Source: Nitrososphaerota archaeon (GTDB lineage: Archaea > Thermoproteota > Nitrososphaeria > Nitrososphaerales > Nitrosopumilaceae). From it: a DNA stretch of 6,713 bases. Both the position numbers and the translations under genes were made by a program. The stretch spans positions 1 through 6,713 of the forward strand of contig JAGWGO010000085.1 of the NCBI GenBank assembly GCA_028867395.1, read 5' to 3'. Under the pieces are notes generated by a model. That model had not been told where the DNA came from, did no database searches, and was given only the letters and a program-made list of their open reading frames with translations. Below are positions 1 through 6,417 of this stretch, one piece after another. The first letter of the stretch is position 1. The number at the start of each line of letters is the position of its first letter.

Positions 1-396
1 TTCAAGATGTGAGATGTTGTTCTTGTCTATGCTATTTAATGGTCCTCCCGGTTCTGTAGAAATGTTTTTTGCTCCAAAACTCTTTGCCATGCGAATACAG
101 TCGATTGTATGCTGCATTCTAGTCTCCCTTAATTTTAGATCCTCTTCAATCCAAGAGGGATGATACACATCACCTATGGCGTAAAGAGTAAATGCATTTA
201 GATTTGATATTTGCATGTTGTAATCAGCTAATATTTTTTTTATTGACTGGATCTTCTTATTGTCTAAATTAGGAGGATATGCATGTGGTACATCGCACAG
301 CAATTCTACGCCGTCATAACCTATTGAGGAGATTTCTTTTATGGCATCTTCAAGAGAATATGACTTGAACGCATTGGTGCTAAAGGCAATCTTCAT
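1..396 (-). CDS. Xylose-isomerase-like TIM-barrel protein (sugar phosphate isomerase/epimerase family), N-terminal part
   Basis: Reading down from the ATG at 396 gives 132 uninterrupted codons to the window edge, so the gene is cut and the C-terminal half is missing. The N-terminus MKIAFSTNAF, then IGYDGVELL (residues 25-33) and ISTEPGGP (112-119, with a likely metal-ligand Glu115), is typical of the AP-endonuclease-2 / xylose isomerase-like TIM barrel (sugar phosphate isomerase/epimerase, COG1082 type). These cytosolic enzymes isomerise or epimerise sugars, inosose or hydroxypyruvate-type substrates using a divalent metal; the substrate here is unknown. The start lies 20 bases after the hydrolase gene, with a possible AGGA ribosome-binding site about 8-11 bases ahead, so it is the third gene of an operon. 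The ebo cluster also contains a TIM-barrel protein of this superfold (EboE), but this N-terminus does not look like EboE itself. The family call is secure; function is not. Confidence 0.85.
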   Translation of the reverse strand, partial: MKIAFSTNAFKSYSLEDAIKEISSIGYDGVELLCDVPHAYPPNLDNKKIQSIKKILADYNMQISNLNAFTLYAIGDVYHPSWIEEDLKLRETRMQHTIDCIRMAKSFGAKNISTEPGGPLNSIDKNNISHLE

Positions 397-416
397 CTCA
401 GTATCCTAGAAACGAT

Positions 417-1226
417 TTAGGGTTTCCAGGTAAACCTTGACGATTGTTTAAAGAAGTTATATGCGTTGTATAGTGTGGTCTTTTCTATGTCATTTGAACC
501 AACTCCTTCGTCTTTCATCTTTTGTGCCGTAAGTGGTACGCTGAGCGGGTCTGATACGCCCCAATCTGCAGCACTGTTTACCATTATACGGTCAGAACCA
601 TGTTTTTGAATAATCTTGGTTGCTCTATCAGGAGAGAGTTTTGTGACTGGATACACCGAAAGTCCTGCCCAAAGTCCTAGTTTGAGAGTTTTTTCGATAG
701 TTTCTTCTGTGTTATGATCTATGAGTATTTTTCCTCGGTTGTATTTCTGACCGTTTTCTAAAATTCTCTCAATTCTATTCATTGCTTCTACTTTGTTTGT
801 GTGGGGAAGGTGAACCATCATGAGCATATCCTTTGAGGCTGCAATACTCATCTGTTTCACAAAGACTTCTTCTTCTAAATCGTTTATCAGATTGTAGCCA
901 AGCTCACCAATGGCAACCACATTTGGTCTATCAAGATATTTCTGTTTCATGGGTTCTATGGCATCAGTAGCAAGTGGTCTGATGGTTGCTTCTTTTGGAT
1001 TGACAGATATGCAAACAAAATGTTCTATTCCGAAATCTTTTGCCCTCTTTGTCTCAAATGTTATCATATGCTCCCAATAATCTTCAAAAGCTCCAACCTG
1101 TGTTCTTGGACTGCCAAGCCAGAAGGAAGGTTGAACAACGACCTCGATTCCAGCTTTTGCCATCGCAACATAATCGTCAGTTGTTCTGGAATACATGTGA
1201 ATATGTGGATCAAAGAATCTTGCCAT
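417..1226 (-). CDS. EboB-like TatD-related metal-dependent hydrolase (COG1099 type)
   Basis: This 269-residue protein is a complete TIM-barrel amidohydrolase of the TatD superfamily. Visible metal-site motifs are DPHIHM (His8, His10), GELGYN (Glu108), VHLPH (His139), DHN (His171) and AADWG (Asp221). The signatures RTTDDYVAM, FWLGSPRT, VNPKEA, SVYPVTK and NSAADWG match the branch containing EboB of the ebo metabolite-transport cluster and archaeal COG1099 proteins, rather than TatD DNases proper. There is no signal peptide, so it is cytosolic. The natural substrate is not known; in bacteria and eustigmatophyte algae ebo genes are tied to export of secondary-metabolite precursors. It lies 11 bases after the dehydrogenase gene and 20 bases before the isomerase-like gene, all on the minus strand, so co-transcription is very likely. 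No strong Shine-Dalgarno is seen before the ATG. Confidence 0.9.
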   Translation of the reverse strand: MARFFDPHIHMYSRTTDDYVAMAKAGIEVVVQPSFWLGSPRTQVGAFEDYWEHMITFETKRAKDFGIEHFVCISVNPKEATIRPLATDAIEPMKQKYLDRPNVVAIGELGYNLINDLEEEVFVKQMSIAASKDMLMMVHLPHTNKVEAMNRIERILENGQKYNRGKILIDHNTEETIEKTLKLGLWAGLSVYPVTKLSPDRATKIIQKHGSDRIMVNSAADWGVSDPLSVPLTAQKMKDEGVGSNDIEKTTLYNAYNFFKQSSRFTWKP

Positions 1227-1237
1227 GTTATTTCATC

Positions 1238-2314
1238 TCAGAACTTATCTATTATTACACGCAATCCGCGAAATCCTTCTGTATCAAGGATTGCTTGTTC
1301 TATATTGTCTAATGAATATCTATGTGATATCACTCTTGACAGATTTATCTTTCCTTCGGATGCAAGTTTCGTCGCATTTTGCAACATTTGTGGTGTTGAA
1401 CTAAAACTACCAGTAATTGAAATTTGATTGTAATGCAACCAGTTAGGATCTATAAAGAAATTATTGTTATTTGGAAATCCGCTAAATATGTTGATGGTAG
1501 AATTTTTGCTTGCAATTTTTGTTGCAAATTCCAGTGCTTCAGGATTGCCAGTTGCCACTATTACCGTATTTGCTCCTTTGCCATCAGTAAAGTTCATGAC
1601 TTCATCTTCTGTTTCATCATCGAACATAAAAACTCCATCAGCGCCATTCGATCTTGCACATTGTATCCTTGACGCAATTTTTCCAACAACTGCAACTTTT
1701 GCTTGATATAGTTTCTTTGATATCTCTAAATGCAACAATCCTATTGGTCCATCACCTATGATCAATACCGAACTTTCAGGCTCAATTTTCAAATGCTCGA
1801 AACCATTCAAACAACAAGCCAATGGTTCTAGCAAGGCCCCCTCTTCACTTTTCAAATTATCAGGAATCTGGACCAATCCGCCTGACTTGATTATTTGCTG
1901 AGGGATCTTGACATATTCTGCAAATCCGCCATCATCGGTTGATCCTATCTCTCTTAAATTATTGCACAAATTGTATTGGCGTTTATTGCAAAATTCACAA
2001 GAAAGACAGGGTATTACAGGAGATACTGCCACCCTACTACCAGATCGTATTGTTCCGTAACCTGTATTGATGTCTTGCAAAGTCATTCCACATATCTCAT
2101 GACCGAGCACAAGCGGAGGTTTGACCTTTTTGTGCCCATTGCGATATACTCGAGCATCATAGCCACAGACAGCGCAAGCATCTACTTTGATCACTGCGTC
2201 ATGTATGCCTTTTGTAATTTTTTTTTCTGTGATGACTATATTTTCTGGCCCATGGAACATTGCAGCTCGCATTCTTAAACCTGATAATTCTACTGTATAA
2301 GACGATAAAGTCAT
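1238..2314 (-). CDS. Zinc-dependent medium-chain alcohol/polyol dehydrogenase
   Basis: A full-length member of the medium-chain dehydrogenase family (358 residues). The catalytic zinc site is visible as Cys50 (CAVCGYD), His72-Glu73 (GHE) and Glu163 (LLEPLACC). The structural zinc loop has four cysteines at 103, 106, 109 and 117. The GroES-like half is followed by a Rossmann fold with IIGDGPIGLL at 185-194. It should oxidise a secondary alcohol or polyol (sorbitol, threonine or inositol-like), or reduce the matching ketone, in the cytosol; the exact substrate cannot be read. The residue that normally selects NAD, an acid at the end of the second Rossmann strand, is replaced by Gly211 followed by Lys212 and Arg216, hinting at NADP. 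The start is uncertain: family N-termini begin near Met15 (ATG at 2272, preceded by AGGT at 6 bases), but a TATA-like box at 2339-2343 would suit leaderless use of 2314. It is the first gene of the minus-strand operon. Confidence 0.92.
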   Translation of the reverse strand: MTLSSYTVELSGLRMRAAMFHGPENIVITEKKITKGIHDAVIKVDACAVCGYDARVYRNGHKKVKPPLVLGHEICGMTLQDINTGYGTIRSGSRVAVSPVIPCLSCEFCNKRQYNLCNNLREIGSTDDGGFAEYVKIPQQIIKSGGLVQIPDNLKSEEGALLEPLACCLNGFEHLKIEPESSVLIIGDGPIGLLHLEISKKLYQAKVAVVGKIASRIQCARSNGADGVFMFDDETEDEVMNFTDGKGANTVIVATGNPEALEFATKIASKNSTINIFSGFPNNNNFFIDPNWLHYNQISITGSFSSTPQMLQNATKLASEGKINLSRVISHRYSLDNIEQAILDTEGFRGLRVIIDKF

Positions 2315-2431
2315 CTATATTGTTCTCCGAAAATCATCATATAGAGGTAGAGGAAAATTGTTAGCAAAGATTGTTCTATAATAAGGGTACTATCTCTTAA
2401 TATTTTCTAACGCAAATACTTCAATCACCAA
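2315..2431. promoter_or_regulatory. Divergent promoter region between the dehydrogenase operon and the LpxD-like gene
   Basis: This is a 117-base AT-rich gap between divergently read genes. On the minus strand a TATA-like CTATATGA (about 2337-2344) is centred some 27 bases before the ATG at 2314. On the plus strand TTAATATTTTC (2397-2407) could serve the LpxD-like gene, giving a leader of about 20 bases to the ATG at 2447. Two segments resemble the inverted repeat found at 6139 and 6418: ATATTGTTCT at 2317-2326, between the minus TATA box and the start, and ATTGTTCTATAA at 2370-2381. The promoter assignments are by eye and by spacing only. Confidence 0.5.
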
Positions 2432-2446
2432 TTGCAAAAACATCAC

Positions 2447-3400
2447 ATGAACTATCGGGGGTGGAAAATCAAACCGTTGCTATCAGAGATGAACATTAAT
2501 TATGAGATGGAAGGAGTTGGTGACAAGATAATTAGAAACTTGGCCTCTATTACAAGCGCCGGTCCTGACGATATGTCCTTTTGTTACTATGATGGCAATA
2601 AAGCCATAGATATAATCTCGCATTCCAACGCAGGAATAATTCTTTGTAGCAAAATACTACAGGGTGCTGTAAAACCAAAAAATGACTCTCAAATATTTTT
2701 TCTTGACAGGCCACGACATGTTTTTGTAAAACTTGCCAACAAGATGTTTGAAAAACAAAAGATTATTGGCATCTCACCAAGATCTGTGATATCAAAAACA
2801 GCTCAAATTGGAAATGGATGCTATATAGGAGATTATACCCTGATTGGAGATAATTGTAAGATCGGAAATGAGACAATAATTCATGATAGAGTAACACTGG
2901 AAAAAGATTGTATTATTGGAGAGAGATGTGTTATTCATTCGGGAGTAGCGCTATGTAATGATGGGTTTTCATTTGAACGAGACGGTGCAGGGTTGTACAA
3001 GTTTCCACAACTTGGAAAACTGCGCATTGGAAATGATGTTGAAATCTGTTCAAATAGTCACATTGCCAACGGTGCTCTTTCTGATACCGTGATAGGTGAC
3101 GGCACAAAGATTGATTCTATGGTCCATATTTCTCACAACGTGGTTGTGGGCAAAAACTGTGAAATCACAGCAGGTGCGGTCATAGGAGGCAGTGCAAAAA
3201 TAGGTGATTCTACCTGGATTGGTCTCAATGCAACCATAAAAGATCATGCAACAGTCGGTAAAAATGTTATAGTGGCAAGCGGAGCCAGCGTGGTATCTGA
3301 TGTGGCAGACAATGATATAGTAGCGGGCGTTCCAGCAAAATCAATCAAGCATAAAGTCAGAGCGTCTAAAGATTCCATCTTTCTCATGGCAGGACAATGA
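2447..3400 (+). CDS. LpxD-like UDP-sugar N-acyltransferase (left-handed beta-helix)
   Basis: This gene encodes 317 residues from the ATG at 2447; an in-frame TTG at 2432 would add five residues but is a poorer start. Numbering below counts from that TTG. Residues about 12-110 match the N-terminal nucleotide-binding domain of LpxD (SITSAGPDDMSF at 39-50). Residues about 115-305 are hexapeptide repeats of a left-handed beta-helix (IGNGCYIGDYTLIGDNCKIG and on). LpxD hallmarks are GVALCNDGFSFERDG, KFPQLGKLRIGNDVEICSNS (190-209) and HISHNVVVG, whose His235 corresponds to the catalytic histidine of LpxD. Bacterial LpxD adds a 3-hydroxyacyl chain to UDP-3-O-acyl-glucosamine for lipid A. Archaea lack lipid A, so an acyl or acetyl transfer onto another UDP-amino sugar, for surface glycans, is more likely. 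The tail ends soon after VAGVPAKSI, as in sugar O/N-acetyltransferases, without a long LpxD C-terminal helix. It is cytosolic and stands alone, divergent from the dehydrogenase operon. Confidence 0.88.
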   Translation: MNYRGWKIKPLLSEMNINYEMEGVGDKIIRNLASITSAGPDDMSFCYYDGNKAIDIISHSNAGIILCSKILQGAVKPKNDSQIFFLDRPRHVFVKLANKMFEKQKIIGISPRSVISKTAQIGNGCYIGDYTLIGDNCKIGNETIIHDRVTLEKDCIIGERCVIHSGVALCNDGFSFERDGAGLYKFPQLGKLRIGNDVEICSNSHIANGALSDTVIGDGTKIDSMVHISHNVVVGKNCEITAGAVIGGSAKIGDSTWIGLNATIKDHATVGKNVIVASGASVVSDVADNDIVAGVPAKSIKHKVRASKDSIFLMAGQ

Positions 3401-3416
3401 TTCAACAAGAAAAAAT

Positions 3417-3450
3417 AAAATTCCAAAAACTATCTTTTTAGAATTTTTTT
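3417..3450. terminator. Bidirectional hairpin/T-tract terminator between convergent genes
   Basis: AAAATTC (3417-3423) pairs with GAATTTT (3441-3447), and after one mismatch AAAAA (3425-3429) pairs with TTTTT (3435-3439), leaving the loop CTATC. On the plus strand the hairpin runs into seven T at 3444-3450. On the minus strand the A-rich stretch 3407-3420 reads as a broken T-run. It starts 16 bases after the stop of the LpxD-like gene and ends 30 bases before the stop of the convergent exported-protein gene, so it is placed to stop transcription from both sides. Archaeal termination relies mainly on T-tracts; the hairpin may be incidental. Confidence 0.6.
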
Positions 3451-3480
3451 ACTTGATATTGTCAATAATAAAACTACAAA

Positions 3481-6093
3481 CTAATTGTAGTTTAACACAT
3501 CCATATTTCCAGTTAAATCAAGGAAGTAGAGTTTTCCATCCCATTCTTGCATGTTGATTGGCGCATTGGCAAGACCGTAGTATATTGGCACGACTTGACC
3601 CTTTGGCTCCCCTGATGCTGTGTCTATCTGAGGAGCAGCCTCACTAGTTGGTAATAGCGCGACAATATTTCCTACTGCAAAATCTCCAAAAAAGTATGCG
3701 CCGTCAAGATTTGGATAGTACGTTCCGTGGTAAAAAGAACCTGCAGTAAGTGCCTCCCTTCCAAGCATTGGGCCTGTCATTGGTTGCACACCTTGATGTG
3801 GATACCAGTAAATTTGTGGTACGTAGTTTGCTAAATGTTCAGGATTTCCATACATGGGTCCTTCATAGTTGGGCCATCCTACATTGGAGCCCGCGGCAGT
3901 AAGATTGTCAATCCTTTCCCATGTCCAGTACCCAACATCAGATGCATATATCTTGCCTGTCTTTGAATCAATATCAAACGAAAATGGATTTCTAATTCCA
4001 TACGCCCAGATCTCTTTTTTTATCGTTGCATTAGGATTGGATGCAAATGGATTGGTAATTGGAATAGAGTACAGCTTACCGTCAGAGGGTTTGTCTAGTG
4101 GGGCGATCCTAAGTATTTTTCCCTCCAGTGTTGTAAGATCCTGGCCTATCCACATCCAGCCATCACCTGCACTAATGTAGAGATCTCCACTTGAATCAAA
4201 CTTCAAATGACCTGCATTATGACCATCATGGTTTGCAGGTATACTTCCAAGCACCAGTTGTTCGCCTACTGATTTGTCGTATACAATATTTCCTGACGAA
4301 TCCGTTGTTGCATGATATCTTACTACCTCACCGTAAATAACACCAGTTACATTTCTTGTAACATAAAAATAAACAAGCTTTGTTTTTACCCAGTTTGGAT
4401 CGAAGGCTATACCTAGAATACCATTGTCTTCATATCCTGTCTTAAGATTTGGAATTGTTACAAATGGTACTGATTGTCTTACAAATTGCCCTTTTGTATA
4501 ATTGAAAACTATTACATTTCCTGAGTTCTTCTCGGTTATCATTAGTGCTCCACTGCTTGCCGCACTGGGACCATTGTCGGGAATAAACGCAAACGCATCT
4601 GGCAAATTGAGACCTGCCACCACACTTTCTATTTTGTATGTGGGTGCAGTTGAAGGTATGACGGTAAGTGAGGTAGAAAATGTGTTGCCTTGACTATCCG
4701 CAAATTGTAGTGGATATGTTCCAGGGGGAGCTTTATTTGGTACATTGAATTTTGCACCAAAATTACCATTAGTATCAGTAACTATTGGTGGTGATAGACT
4801 AATTGTTGTACCATTAAATTCGACAGTAATTGTTGAATTTGCTGCAAATCCATTGCCTTGACTTGGCGGCACAAGTATTCGCGATCCTGCATGGGCAGAT
4901 GTTGGATAAATAAACACATGAGGTTTAACAGTAATGTTTTGTTTCGCTTGACTACCGCTAGAATCTTGGACGCTGATACTGTGCTCACCTGCAACAGAGC
5001 GCAACACAGAAATTATTGCATCAAAGGTTCCATTGGCGTCGGTATTCACATACCATGGATCGGTAGTTCCAAGATCTTGGAAATCTTGTAGTCCTTCTCC
5101 AATTGCTCTACCATCAAATGATATTGTAATCTGAGAATTCGATGCAAAGTTAACTCCTGAAACTCTTACTCCATTACCAACATTTGCAGAATTTGCGTCA
5201 AATGTGATGCTAGGATTGGGACTGACAGTAAATTGAGCCGCATGAATATTGCCTTTACTGTCTATTGCCTGAATCATATGTGAACCATATGGTGCAGTAG
5301 AAGGCACTTGAAATGACGCAGTAAAATCTCCAGTAGAACTAGATGTGACATTGTTTGGATTTGTGGCAACAGCGTTTCCATCCCAAGATAGAGTGACTGT
5401 GCTATTAGGCGAAAACATTGCGCCGGTAAACGATACCGAAGTGCCAGAGGGTCCCTTTGGTGGAGAAAGTGTTACGTCAGTATCGCTATAAACTGCAGTA
5501 ATCTCGGTATTGCGTGTTATGGATACTGGCAATGGATTTGCTGACGAACTTTTATCCAGCCAATGAGCAAATGCATAGTTGGCATAACCGTCTACTTCAA
5601 CGCTATACTGGGTAAAATTATTCACAGTAAATGTTATGGGTGTGGAACCTGACGCTACCGTTTGATCATTCTTTATAAGGGAAACAAACATCCCTGGAAG
5701 TGATTCTCCTGTTACCATCTGGGTTGTTACAAACAACTTACATGTGGTCGCACATGGCTTGTTAATTTCTGCAATATTTATCGTGGTATTTGCCGCTGTA
5801 TTTGTAGCCGTATTTGTGGTGCTTGCAGATGTATCTGGCAATGGTCTTTGTATACACCACCAAAGAACACACATCTTTGAATTTGTAGATGCGCTGGCAG
5901 TATTTGCAGTCGTACTGGACAGTCTAGGCAGGCATAACCCCAGAATGCACCACTTTGAGTTTGTCTCTGAGCTGAATGTGTTTCCAAAAGATGGGAAACT
6001 TTGAGCACTTGCAAATAACGCTAGTCCCAAAGGAAGTATAAAAAGAAACAAGGCAGTCAATATGAAAAATGGAACATATCTTACCTTCATCAC
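3481..6093 (-). CDS. Exported multidomain protein with Ig-like repeats and C-terminal PQQ-type sugar dehydrogenase propeller
   Basis: An 870-residue secreted or surface protein. Residues 1-30 form a signal peptide (basic n-region, hydrophobic 8-27, likely ASA/Q cleavage after 30). Residues 44-84 hold two copies of a TNSK-x-C-x4-C unit (Cys49/54 and 75/80), followed by a Ser/Thr/Asn linker and a Cys114/118 pair. Residues about 118-204 resemble the PEGA/'HW'-type beta domain of archaeal secreted proteins (AFAHWLDKSSSANP, ITAVYSDT). Three Ig-like repeats follow at about 207-290, 295-388 and 392-478. Residues about 484-868 form a glucose/sorbosone-dehydrogenase (COG2133, PF07995-type) beta-propeller: PDAFAFIPD, GILGIAFDPNW, HDGHNAGHLKF (His625 probably the catalytic base), SAGDG, LEGKILRI, IWAYGIRNPFSFD (Arg701, Asn702 matching PQQ ligands), SDVGYWTWERI and FFGDF. 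Homologues oxidise aldoses with PQQ and calcium. Activity here is inferred. There are many N-x-S/T sequons, no C-terminal anchor is seen, and an alternative start is the adjacent second ATG. Confidence 0.9.
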   Translation of the reverse strand: MMKVRYVPFFILTALFLFILPLGLALFASAQSFPSFGNTFSSETNSKWCILGLCLPRLSSTTANTASASTNSKMCVLWWCIQRPLPDTSASTTNTATNTAANTTINIAEINKPCATTCKLFVTTQMVTGESLPGMFVSLIKNDQTVASGSTPITFTVNNFTQYSVEVDGYANYAFAHWLDKSSSANPLPVSITRNTEITAVYSDTDVTLSPPKGPSGTSVSFTGAMFSPNSTVTLSWDGNAVATNPNNVTSSSTGDFTASFQVPSTAPYGSHMIQAIDSKGNIHAAQFTVSPNPSITFDANSANVGNGVRVSGVNFASNSQITISFDGRAIGEGLQDFQDLGTTDPWYVNTDANGTFDAIISVLRSVAGEHSISVQDSSGSQAKQNITVKPHVFIYPTSAHAGSRILVPPSQGNGFAANSTITVEFNGTTISLSPPIVTDTNGNFGAKFNVPNKAPPGTYPLQFADSQGNTFSTSLTVIPSTAPTYKIESVVAGLNLPDAFAFIPDNGPSAASSGALMITEKNSGNVIVFNYTKGQFVRQSVPFVTIPNLKTGYEDNGILGIAFDPNWVKTKLVYFYVTRNVTGVIYGEVVRYHATTDSSGNIVYDKSVGEQLVLGSIPANHDGHNAGHLKFDSSGDLYISAGDGWMWIGQDLTTLEGKILRIAPLDKPSDGKLYSIPITNPFASNPNATIKKEIWAYGIRNPFSFDIDSKTGKIYASDVGYWTWERIDNLTAAGSNVGWPNYEGPMYGNPEHLANYVPQIYWYPHQGVQPMTGPMLGREALTAGSFYHGTYYPNLDGAYFFGDFAVGNIVALLPTSEAAPQIDTASGEPKGQVVPIYYGLANAPINMQEWDGKLYFLDLTGNMDVLNYN
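5786..5821. repeat. Three 12-base tandem units coding a Thr/Asn/Ala linker
   Basis: GTATTT recurs every 12 bases at 5786, 5798 and 5810, and the units differ only in their last bases (gccgct, gtagcc, gtggtg). On the minus strand they code for a stretch of four-residue TNTA-like repeats around residues 91-103 of the exported protein. This is a flexible, probably O-glycosylated spacer between the cysteine repeats and the folded domains, and a likely site of length variation between strains. Confidence 0.6.
5836..5964 (-). repeat. Tandem 78-base (26-residue) direct repeat with CX4C cysteine pairs
   Basis: Residues 44-60 (TNSKWCILGLCLPRL...) and 70-86 (TNSKMCVLWWCIQRPLP) of the exported protein are diverged copies spaced 26 residues apart. 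The DNA agrees: ATGCACCACTTTGAGTTTGT near 5943-5962 resembles ACACACATCTTTGAATTTGT near 5865-5884. Each copy carries a CX4C pair set in hydrophobic residues just after the signal peptide. I do not recognise a named domain. Confidence 0.6.
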
Positions 6094-6138
6094 GTCTGAT
6101 CCATTTCTATCGTTTATCTCATTTTGGAAGCAAACTTC

Positions 6139-6153
6139 TAGAATAATGTTCTA
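6139..6153. promoter_or_regulatory. Inverted repeat TAGAA-TAATG-TTCTA, candidate regulator site (copy 1)
   Basis: Perfect 5-base arms separated by 5 bases. It lies 46-60 bases before the start of the exported PQQ-type protein, upstream of its weak TATA candidate, and differs at one base from copy 2 at 6418. The left arm also forms the palindrome TTCTAGAA (6136-6143). Position just upstream of a core promoter would suit an activator or a repressor; the regulator is unknown. Confidence 0.5.
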
Positions 6154-6404
6154 ATTACTGCATGTTGAAAAATTGTAATTATGCTATGTAATGTTATTTC
6201 ATTTAACGATATGTGTGTAACTCATCTACATGTTTATCCTACATTCCAGTTTTATAATTGAAAACGCACACAACAAAGTTTATTCAAAAATTTCTCAATT
6301 TTATTTTATTTTAGTTCCAATCATCAAAATGTTTTTGATCTGATTCTACAATAATTTTTTTCTCTGCACAAAACACTGTCTGTCTTTTTTTGTACGAGCT
6401 CTAT

Positions 6405-6413
6405 GTTTTATCT
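6405..6413 (+). promoter_or_regulatory. TATA-like box for the spherulin-4 gene
   Basis: GTTTTATCT is centred about 30 bases before the ATG at 6440. With normal archaeal spacing, transcription would start close to 6436-6440, giving a leaderless or nearly leaderless mRNA. This agrees with the lack of a Shine-Dalgarno. The box is flanked by CTATG (6401-6405) and CATAG (6416-6420), which are inverted copies of each other. Confidence 0.45.
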
Positions 6414-6417
6414 ACCA

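Noticed and set aside
1293..1312. TTGTTCTATATTGTCTAA, another look-alike of the promoter motif
   Set aside because: It lies inside the dehydrogenase coding sequence far from any start, with no inverted arm; it shows how often the half-motif may occur by chance.
1020..1706. Open frames on the plus strand of 80-135 codons over the hydrolase and dehydrogenase genes
   Set aside because: They are antisense to well-supported conserved genes, have no recognisable domains, and their compositions look like read-through of the opposite strand.
1976..2278. 100-codon plus-strand frame inside the dehydrogenase gene
   Set aside because: It is antisense to the zinc-binding half of the dehydrogenase and its protein shows no family signature.
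3050..3426. Two minus-strand frames opposite the LpxD-like gene
   Set aside because: They mirror the hexapeptide repeats in antisense; one also overlaps the terminator hairpin.
5786..5821. 12-base tandem units as a possible CRISPR or regulatory iteron array
   Set aside because: The units are contiguous, in frame and code a low-complexity linker; there are no spacers.
4782..6014. Alternative frames of 70-86 codons on both strands within the exported-protein gene
   Set aside because: They come from the repetitive Ser/Thr/Asn-rich coding sequence; none has a promoter, ribosome-binding site or known domain.
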